NCBI GenBank assembly: GCA_027972325.1
Contig: JAPMOS010000371.1
Span: forward strand, 1 to 22,686
DNA from: Paratrimastix pyriformis
Lineage: Eukaryota; Preaxostyla; Paratrimastigidae
DNA: 22,686 bases
Reading direction: 5' to 3'
Shown here: piece by piece, positions 16,466 through 22,686 of the stretch
Layout of the letters: each line of letters starts with the position of its first letter
Numbering within the stretch: position 1 is the stretch's first letter
The notes under the pieces: model-generated
What the model was told of the DNA's origin: nothing
Seen by the model: only the letters and a program-made list of their open reading frames with translations
Database searches by the model: none
Position numbers and translations under genes: made by a program

Positions 16466-17653
16466 TTTGGTTTGAGGTGTTGTGTTTTCAATCTGAATCT
16501 CTTTTGAAAACATGCCTTGAGCAACCATTATATATTCATAAAGGGAACGGGATGGTTACGACTGGATTCAGTCCTTACGTACGGATGGTACGTATTGAGC
16601 TGGACAAAAACGCAGTATCGTCGTTGGGCCACTCGCATGGGGGCACGATCGATCTTATTGAAGGAAAATGGTGGGTGAAGTGGTGGTTTGTTACACAGAC
16701 TGGAGAAAATGGGTGTGAACTTGGGCAACATGATCAGGGGCCGGCCTGCGGGTGGGGACGGCTGCTGTATCAGAAATGGAGGAGCTGTGATAATAGAATA
16801 ATGTTGGGGACGGACCAAAAGGAAGAAGGAGGCGTGGCAAAGGAAACGTGGCGATCGGTGGGGAATCGGCCAGCCGGAGAGGGCAGCGTAGGAGGAAGAA
16901 GAACGAGCGGATGGGGATCTGATTTGGTAAAAAAAAAAGACCGGGGAATTGAAACAGAGGAATGGGGTAGAGCGGACGGTGGAGGAAACTGATGGGGCAG
17001 CTTGCTACTGCCAGGTTGAGCACCCCCCGGGGAGGGAATCTTCGGCCGGAGTTGGGCGGACGGGTCTCTGCATGAGTTGGCAGGGAATGATGGCGGTTTG
17101 GTGGATATCCTTTTGACGATTTTGATAGGTAGTGTTGGTAGGTTGTGCGTGTTCATGCAGGGGCTTTGTTTTGGAAGATGGCCCTGATCGACTTGATCCA
17201 AGCGAGGGGGCGGGGAATACCACAGGCTCTGGGCTCAGATGAAGGGGAGTGCGAGGACATCGTTATTGGACCAAACGAAATCTATTTGGGGGGAATCGAT
17301 GGGTGGGAATCTGTTTACTGGTGGCGATGGCTCAATGGGGAGGTGCGGGCGTGAATCGGAGAGCGTGGGAACTCGACGCGGTTCTAAAAAGCGAGGCGGA
17401 GTGGAAGGAGAGTGTGGATGATGGAGCGGCGGAGGTTTGGGCTTTGGGGGTGGGGCAGGATCCCAGCTGGCGGACTGGGAGGGGGGAGTGGCAGGCAAAG
17501 AGACTGGCCCGAAGAGGCGGACGAGGACGAGGTACGGGAGACATTCCCCCGGCACTATTCTCAGTTCAACACGATTTACGCAGGGCTATGGCCTGCGAAA
17601 TCACTCGCGGTGAATGATGATCTGGACGACGCAACCATTGCTTTTATTGAAAA
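16466..17653 (+). other. Unexplained stretch after gene copy B, with coding-like islands
   Basis: This is not repeated elsewhere in the window. Plus-strand frames hold protein-like islands: VRIELDKNAVSSLGHSHGG with GKWWVKWWFVTQTGENG (about 16580-16710), NEIYLGGIDGWESVYWWRWL (about 17270-17335), and EEADEDEVRETFPRHYSQF with GLWPAKSLAVNDDLDD (about 17510-17635). They lie in different frames and could be exons or a decayed ORF. No family is recognised. The stretch ends at the (GT)n tail of LINE copy 2. Confidence 0.35.
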
Positions 17654-17837
17654 GTGTGTGTGTGTGTGTGTGATACTTCCCGGCTTGCGCCGAGTCCGGA
17701 ATCGGGCCGAAGCCCGCGGGTAACATGATCCCCCCCGGGCCGCCTTCCCGCAGGACAAGTCCTGCAGAAAGAGCACCCTGGGAGTTCATGGGTCGGCTAC
17801 CGTCCCCCCAGGGCGGTCTCCGCCGACTTCCGGACTA
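17654..17837 (-). other. LINE 3' UTR and (AC)n tail
   Basis: On the minus strand the stop is followed by a GC-rich segment with short hairpin-forming words (cctgcaggacttgtcctgcggg; gcccgcgggcttcgg), ending gggaagtatc and then about nine AC units. Ending in a dinucleotide rather than poly-A is known for some LINE families. The short hairpins may serve RT recognition, which is inferred. Confidence 0.6.
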
Positions 17838-18990
17838 CAGCTCTTCTTTCATTCCTGCCTCGAATTTTTCGCACTTCTTCCTTTGCTGAATCGCTATGAG
17901 CATCGTTTTCCTGATTCCTGCCAGCTCGCTTCCCACCTCCTTTTGAGTGTCTTCATCCACAATTCCCATTTCCGCTGCCAGTCTACATGCATTCGCGTAT
18001 TCCATCTTAAAGCCGCACTTCGCTCTCAACCTCCTCATCACCTTCGTCACCACCGCCTCCGATATCCCCCTCCAGTTGTAAAGCGTTTCCCCATCTCTCG
18101 GGCGGCCCTCATAGTTGACCTGCACCATGCGACTCCCGGCCTCCTTCCTCAACATCGCCTCCAAAGCCCACAACGGGGCTGGATCCATCGGGAATCTCTC
18201 CTAGCCCGCCCATTCTCAAACATCAGAATCCCCACATCAAACCGCGCCTTCCCCACCACTTTCCTCCCAGTGCGCCAGAAACTCGGCTCCCAAAAGCAAA
18301 CCCACCCTCCTGGATGATGAAAAGCTCACGCATCTGAATGTCCCCTTGATCGCCAAGCTCACACCGTGCTTCGGCTCACCCCCCAGCTGGATTCTGTTCG
18401 CTTTCCCTTCCCCGTACGGCACAATAACAATGCATCTAAACGCTCTTTTCCCTCCTCTACCAATCGGACTCTCCGCCCACTCTCCAATTGCTCGGAAAAC
18501 CGATCCATCTCCTCCTGGGGTTATATTCCGGATTCGCATAAATCAACAAGTCCCGATTCTCCTTAAATAGCCCGTACCCATCCACCGAACCTCCCAGGAA
18601 CCAGTCTTCCTTACTCGGCGTTCTATACTCTGGGAAACTGAGATCCGCATTCCCTGGGTGCGAAAACGCCATCACCGTTAGGCTTCCCGCCTGTCTCAGC
18701 AACGAAGATATAGTGTGGAGTCGTCCATTGGTTCCTCAGCGTACTCATATGCGTCCGCCCCTCCTTTACTGTCGTGCTTTTTCCTTCCTCATATCGGTCA
18801 CACATCTCAGCTACCTCTGTCGAGAACGTTTCCCAAAAACTGTCCCATGTTCTCGCCCGAAACCATCTCCCCGGGACCTCTCCATCAATTGCCATAGCCT
18901 CACCTTCGTGATCTGCCTGCCCCTTATCTTCACACACTCGCCCATCGGCTCCACCCACTTCTCCTCGAGCAACTGGTCCGGGTCTTCAGC
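17838..18990 (-). pseudogene. LINE long C-terminal region of unknown function (copy 2)
   Basis: About 380 residues follow the zinc knuckle, split over frames: EKWVEPMGECVKIRGRQITK, a Trp-rich helix (RTWDSFWETFSTEVAEMCDR), a strand-rich part (GSVDGYGLFKENRDLLIYA; AFRCIVIVPYGEGKANRIQL), and a helical end (AVVTKVMRRLRAKCGF with the acidic/basic tail FEAGMKEEL). No known domain is recognised. Its composition is clearly protein-like, so it is a genuine part of the element. Confidence 0.6.
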
Positions 18991-19011
18991 TCCTCCGCCT
19001 TGTCCAACCAC

Positions 19012-19212
19012 TCAATTAGCTTCACAGCATCCGCCCTTTCCATCTCTCCCCACACATCCCGCCATCCCTGGGCACTCAAACACCAAGTGGTTCATGTGGT
19101 CCCTCACCCCACACCAACACTTCCCATCCCCTCCCCGTTGATGTAGAACCGGATGTTGGCCGTGATATACCGCTGCAGGATTGCCATCATCGCCAGCTTC
19201 CTGACATCTCAC
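19012..19212 (-). pseudogene. LINE zinc-knuckle segment (copy 2)
   Basis: KCWCGVRDHMNHLVFECPGM (about 19120-19060) has the CxC-x7-H-x4-C spacing that commonly follows the RNase H or RT in LINE proteins and probably binds nucleic acid. It is in a different frame from the RNase H segment. Confidence 0.7.
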
Positions 19213-19260
19213 ACCTCATCGTTTGCACGTTGATCCCTCCGTTGCGACTCTCTGCGTTAA

Positions 19261-19880
19261 TTAACACAATCGTTTTCTTTTTACGAGCCGCCCTCCACAT
19301 GCGACTTTTCCTCCCCATTCCTTCATCACCTCTCTGAAGTCTGTCTCCACCTCCTTCCCGTCACTTCTCCGCACCAGCTTGAATCCCCATCCTTTCTCTT
19401 CGGGCACCACGCTCGGCTCCATCTTTATGCTCCGTCCCGCAATCTTGTCTGCCAATCTGTTCCCCTCCGCATCCAGCGACGCACTAGTTTCCTGATGTCC
19501 CTTAACCCAGACCAGTCGTATCTCTCCACGATGCTCCTTCACAATCCGCTGCCCCTCCGCAGTCCCTCCGCCTTCGATTCTATCAGATCCGTTGGTTTCC
19601 ACCAACCCTTTATCAGTCCCTCAACCCACCCCTTTGCCACTTTACTGTCCGTTCTCACTTCCACATTCGCATCCTGTCCAATCCGAATAGCCTCCAGAAT
19701 GGCCTCCAACTCCGCTTCGATTTTTAGTGTCTGCCCCGACCCGAACACCTCCTCCGCTCTCACCGCCAGCGCCCCATTTTAATCTCTCAATCACCGCGAA
19801 CGCCGCCCGTCTTTCCTTCCGGCTTCTTGTCCACTCCATCCATTCCGCCTCTGGCTCCACCACTCTTACTTCCATTCACA
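19261..19880 (-). pseudogene. LINE RNase H domain (copy 2)
   Basis: Motifs: KIEAELEAILEAIRIG (second catalytic acid, Glu), VEVRTDSKVAKGWV (third, Asp) and VWVKGHQETSASLDAEGNRLAD (His/Asp end). The first motif is damaged: copy 1 reads EWRLFYTDGSDKKPEG, while copy 2 is 16 bp shorter at this point (near 19840) and lacks YTDGS. This is the classical DEDD RNase H1 fold that removes RNA from the hybrid. The domain is dead in this copy. Confidence 0.85.
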
Positions 19881-20163
19881 CCCCCATCCTCCTCCTCCAC
19901 AATCTCGTCCCACTCACCAGCCCTCCCCTCTTCTTTCCTCCTTGCCTTCTCCTCTTCCACGCCTCCCTCCATCTTTCCTCTTTCCATTTCACTACCTTCC
20001 CCCCATGTTTCCTTTCACCCTCCTTGACTCTTGCAACTTTCCTTCCCCCCCCGACCGCCCCAACCCCCGACTCCCTCACTCCTTCCTTCATTCCCTTATC
20101 TGCATTGCCTTCCTCCTTTTCCTTCTCCACTCTCCGCCTCTTCCGCCCCTCCTCCGCCGACTC

Positions 20164-20480
20164 CTGTGAACGGGGTCAATAGAAACCCGCGCCCCTTGTA
20201 TGGGAAAGTGGCCCGACCCCTTCCGAGCGGGCCCGAGGGGGTCCCCCAGGGCCTGGGTCTGGGCCAGCTGGGGGGTGGAAGAGGCCGGCCCAGGCCCGTG
20301 CCGCCGGTGCGGCGGGCTCCGGTGGACTCCCTGGTCGGGGGGTATACCCGGGGGGGCGACCCGGCCGAGGGGCCTGCCTGTGGAGGGTGGGGGCCCGTGA
20401 ACCCCCGTGGGTGACAATGGACAGGGGACCCCTCGGCCGCTCTGGGGCCGGGTCCAGACCCGGGCTGGCTCGGACCGGGG
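20164..20480 (+). repeat. GC-rich dispersed repeat Y, copy 2
   Basis: This begins tgtgaacggggtcaatagaaac at the 5' truncation point of LINE copy 2 and aligns with 183-530 with gaps. It contains the same word ggggtatacccgggg. Frames are Pro/Gly/Arg-rich and not conserved with copy 1 as protein. Confidence 0.7.
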
Positions 20481-21300
20481 TAGGGGTCAGGGTGGGGGGG
20501 TACCCTCCCCAGACCCCCCCGGTCCGGTCCGGCCAGCGTGGCGCGGGTTGGCCGCATCGCCGCCCGGCAAACCCCGAGTTCCCCGTGATCTCCACTCCCA
20601 GGGGGCTCGGCCAATGACTGCCAAAAGGGCCGCCGCTCACCAGATTGTGGAAGGATGAAACCGGTAACCGGACAAAAGACTGTTTTTAAGGGGTACCCGC
20701 CGTCGAAAACCGAGTTTTTTCCTGGAACTCCCCTGACCCCGGAGCCCGCCCAGTGCGGCGCTCCCTGGGCCAGCCCTGGGCCCTCGCGATGCCACCCTGG
20801 GACCAGCTCTGCGGCCTGATCTTGATGGGTCCAGGTGGACCCGAAGAGAGACCGACCCCCCCTGCCATGAGAAAAAACCGCATCCCGGACGGATTTCAGC
20901 CCTCCCAGAAGGCCCTACTGGCTCCTCCCTGCTGCCCCGCGTCAGACCCGAGGCTCTCCCAGGGTTTCCTCTCACGAATTCGCCTGAAAAGCGCAGCCAG
21001 GGCCGGCCAATGGCATGAAGGACGCCCTCACAAAGCGCTCCTTCTGATTTTCCCCATGTCCCCGGGCGCAGCGCCCCTTTTTGACGCTCCCGCTGCCCGC
21101 CGTCGCGCTCTCTGGTCCTCCCCAGCCTCAAGTCCCCATGAGGTTTGTCTTTGGGCACAACGTTCTAGTGCGGAAACACACAAAAAAGCAAAAACCAAGT
21201 TGGGACGAAAACAGCAACAAAACTCCAACCAAAACACACATCCCGTCGGCCACGTGGGCCCGGGGTGGTGGAGGGGAGGGGTTTGGATGGGTGAGTGGGT
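20481..21300. other. GC-rich stretch without a recognisable gene
   Basis: Open frames occur on both strands, as expected from the base composition, and none shows a family motif. A local word pair, aaccggtaaccgg (about 20658-20671), and a purine-rich run with cgaaaaccgagttttt (about 20703-20719) stand out slightly. I see no reason to call a gene. Confidence 0.4.
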
Positions 21301-21307
21301 TGGTGGG

Positions 21308-21355
21308 GGGGTGGTGGTGGTGGTGGTGGTGGTGGTGGTGGTGGTGGTGGTGGGG
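21308..21355. repeat. (TGG)n microsatellite
   Basis: About fourteen near-perfect TGG units. On the minus strand they would encode His, Pro or Thr runs, depending on frame. Confidence 0.95.
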
Positions 21356-21359
21356 GTCA

Positions 21360-22686
21360 AAATCTCGGGGGGCTCGTCGGATCACGCCTGGGCAATCGGG
21401 AAAAGCCTCCGATCCAGGGCGGGTCGAGAAATGGAGTGGGCGAGGAACCGGACCAGTGGGGCAAGCGGCCAGGTGCGGGAAAAGTTGCGGGCGGGGGGGC
21501 GGGCTGTCAGAGGACCGCCGCGGCAGCGAAACGACAAGGCTGACCACCTCCGACGAACTCGTGGGCCGCTGGTGGCGTGGCGGACCTGGTAGTCAGTGAG
21601 GTGGAGGCGCCGCGGGGCGGTGGCCGGGTCCTGGTTGAAGCAGTCGTTCATGGGGCGCAGGGCTGCTCCATGAGCTGGTCGAATCACAGGTCCTTGCCTC
21701 CCATCCGCTCGGCCTCGTCGTCTCGTCAGCCGCCTGTGGACGAACCGAGTTCTGACCGGCAGGTCCCCGGTCGAACCCGCCACCGTGGTTGTGAAGCTCG
21801 TCGGGCCGGGCTGGCTCCGGCCCCCGGGAATGGCCGCGCAGCTCGATCGCCTTGGCCGCTTGCACGCCTCGCACAGGTACCCGCCAACACACCACCCACC
21901 ACCCCGAATACGCATACGGGAGAGGCGTGCGTGTCGTTAAGAGGGGAGACACCAGGCAGTTGAGGGCGGCGCTCGGGGTAGGGGGGGAGGAGGAGGAGGA
22001 GGAGGCGGACCGAGTTGCGCTCGGTTCTTGGCAGCGCGCGAATGGGGTCACGATGTGCGACCGCTCGGCCTGGCAAATGTCAGGTGGTCTGCCCGAGGAA
22101 GGGAGGGAAATCAAATGACCTTCCCCTCGCCGCGTGCTCCCCACTCCATGCCGTACATACGCGAGCGCTCTCCACCGCGTCGCGCACCCGGATGAGGGAG
22201 ATGGTTGACGACAGGGTGGGTGAGGACTGGCGGACTGGTGGGCTTGGTGGGGAGCCTGTGGTGGGATGTGGGCGTCGCCTCGGCGGCGGCGGCTGCACAG
22301 GCGGCTGCGGGGTCCATGCCGGGCAGGGCGGGCCAGAGGTGCCCCAGGAAGTAGTCGGCGCTCTGGTCGGCGGCCCCAGCCCGCTGACGGGCACACGCTG
22401 GAGGACCTGCGGCGCCCCGTGCGGGCCTGGCCCACCGTCCCGGGGTACTCAAGCGGCCGAGTCAGGGGGCGGGGAGGGGGCAGTGCGGGGCGGGGCTGCG
22501 GACTGGCGCAGAGCCTGTTGAAGAGGGCGTTCATGTCGGGGTCCTGCCATGCGCTCCAGCACGATCGTCTGGCGGAATTGGCGCCCCTGGTCGCCACGCC
22601 CACCCGCACCCGAGCGGTCAGTCAGACACAGAGGGCAGGCGGGCATGGGGCATGGGGGCATGGGCATGGGGGCATGGAACGGGGCA
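21360..22686 (-). other. GC-rich stretch, possible exons of an unknown gene
   Basis: Minus-strand frames are long (one of 338 residues, 22609-21593, and one of 177, 21915-21382), but their composition is Arg/Pro/Ser-rich as GC bias predicts. Some peptides look more natural, such as CPLCLTDRSG with QFRQTIVLERMAGP (about 22650-22540) and YLCEACKRPRRSSC (about 21880-21840). They lie in different frames, so a spliced gene is possible but not shown. A (gga)n run at about 21985-22008 and a (ggcatgg)n run at 22643-22676 are simple repeats. Confidence 0.25.

Larger units (their letters stand above)
17654..20163 (-). mobile_element. LINE copy 2, 5'-truncated, 3' half
   Basis: On the minus strand, 20163-19790 aligns with LINE copy 1 (5660-5160), including gactccctcactcct and cctccgccgactcc. 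It continues through RNase H, a CxC..H..C zinc knuckle and a long C-terminal region to a stop near 17838. A GC-rich 3' UTR of about 160 bp follows and ends in (AC)n on the element strand (17654-17672). Truncation at 20163, where repeat Y begins, is what 5'-truncated LINE insertions look like. Frames change several times, so the copy is dead. Confidence 0.88.

Noticed and set aside
21593-22609. A 338-residue minus-strand frame
   Set aside because: Arg/Pro/Ser-rich as GC bias predicts, no motif and no domain pattern; kept only as a low-confidence region note.

Overview
This is a repeat-dense, fairly GC-rich eukaryotic window. It holds no bacterial-type operons and no RNA gene I can support. Non-LTR retrotransposon (LINE) sequence, tyrosine-recombinase (YR) fragments, a chromodomain LTR fossil, several foldback or TIR elements and microsatellites fill most of it. 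The mix would suit a fungus or a GC-rich protist, but nothing here fixes the lineage.

Layout. 1-180 is a TGG-rich simple repeat. 183-530 is a GC-rich dispersed repeat (Y), with a second copy at 20164-20480. 572-830 is a long foldback. 834-3380 is gene copy A of an unrecognised family, split by a small, recent Ty3/Gypsy-type LTR fossil (1231-3178). 3381-4536 is a repeat (X) split by an 886-bp TIR element (3512-4397). 4537-4730 holds an acidic coding remnant, and 4917-5154 is a near-perfect palindromic MITE. About 5157-10250 (possibly to 10928) is a decayed minus-strand LINE. It reads ubiquitin-specific-protease-like domain, AP endonuclease, reverse transcriptase, start of RNase H. Upstream lies an ORF with 12-residue repeats. 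12172-13302 is gene copy C, a diverged and broken relative of A and B. 13320-15121 holds two YR pieces in reversed order around a cluster of palindromic sites. 15122-15387 is a second X copy without the TIR insertion. 15391-16465 is gene copy B, an open 342-residue frame. 16466-17640 is unexplained. 17654-20163 is a second, 5'-truncated copy of the same LINE family; it supplies the RNase H, zinc knuckle and long C-terminal region missing from the first. 20480-22686 is very GC-rich with no gene I can call.

The window supplies its own comparisons. Copy B shows the empty site for the LTR element in copy A (AATT duplicated). The second X copy shows the empty site for the TIR element (TTTT duplicated). 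The two LINE copies overlap over the segment before RNase H and otherwise complement each other.

Most notable are the USP-type deubiquitinase-like domain at the N-terminus of the LINE polyprotein, the three-member coiled-coil/hydrophobic/RRM-like gene family with a shared 5' boundary, and the YR pieces in permuted order around 9-3-9 palindromes. Copy C lies upstream of the LINE ORF on the same strand, so the family may be that LINE's ORF1, but this is inference only.
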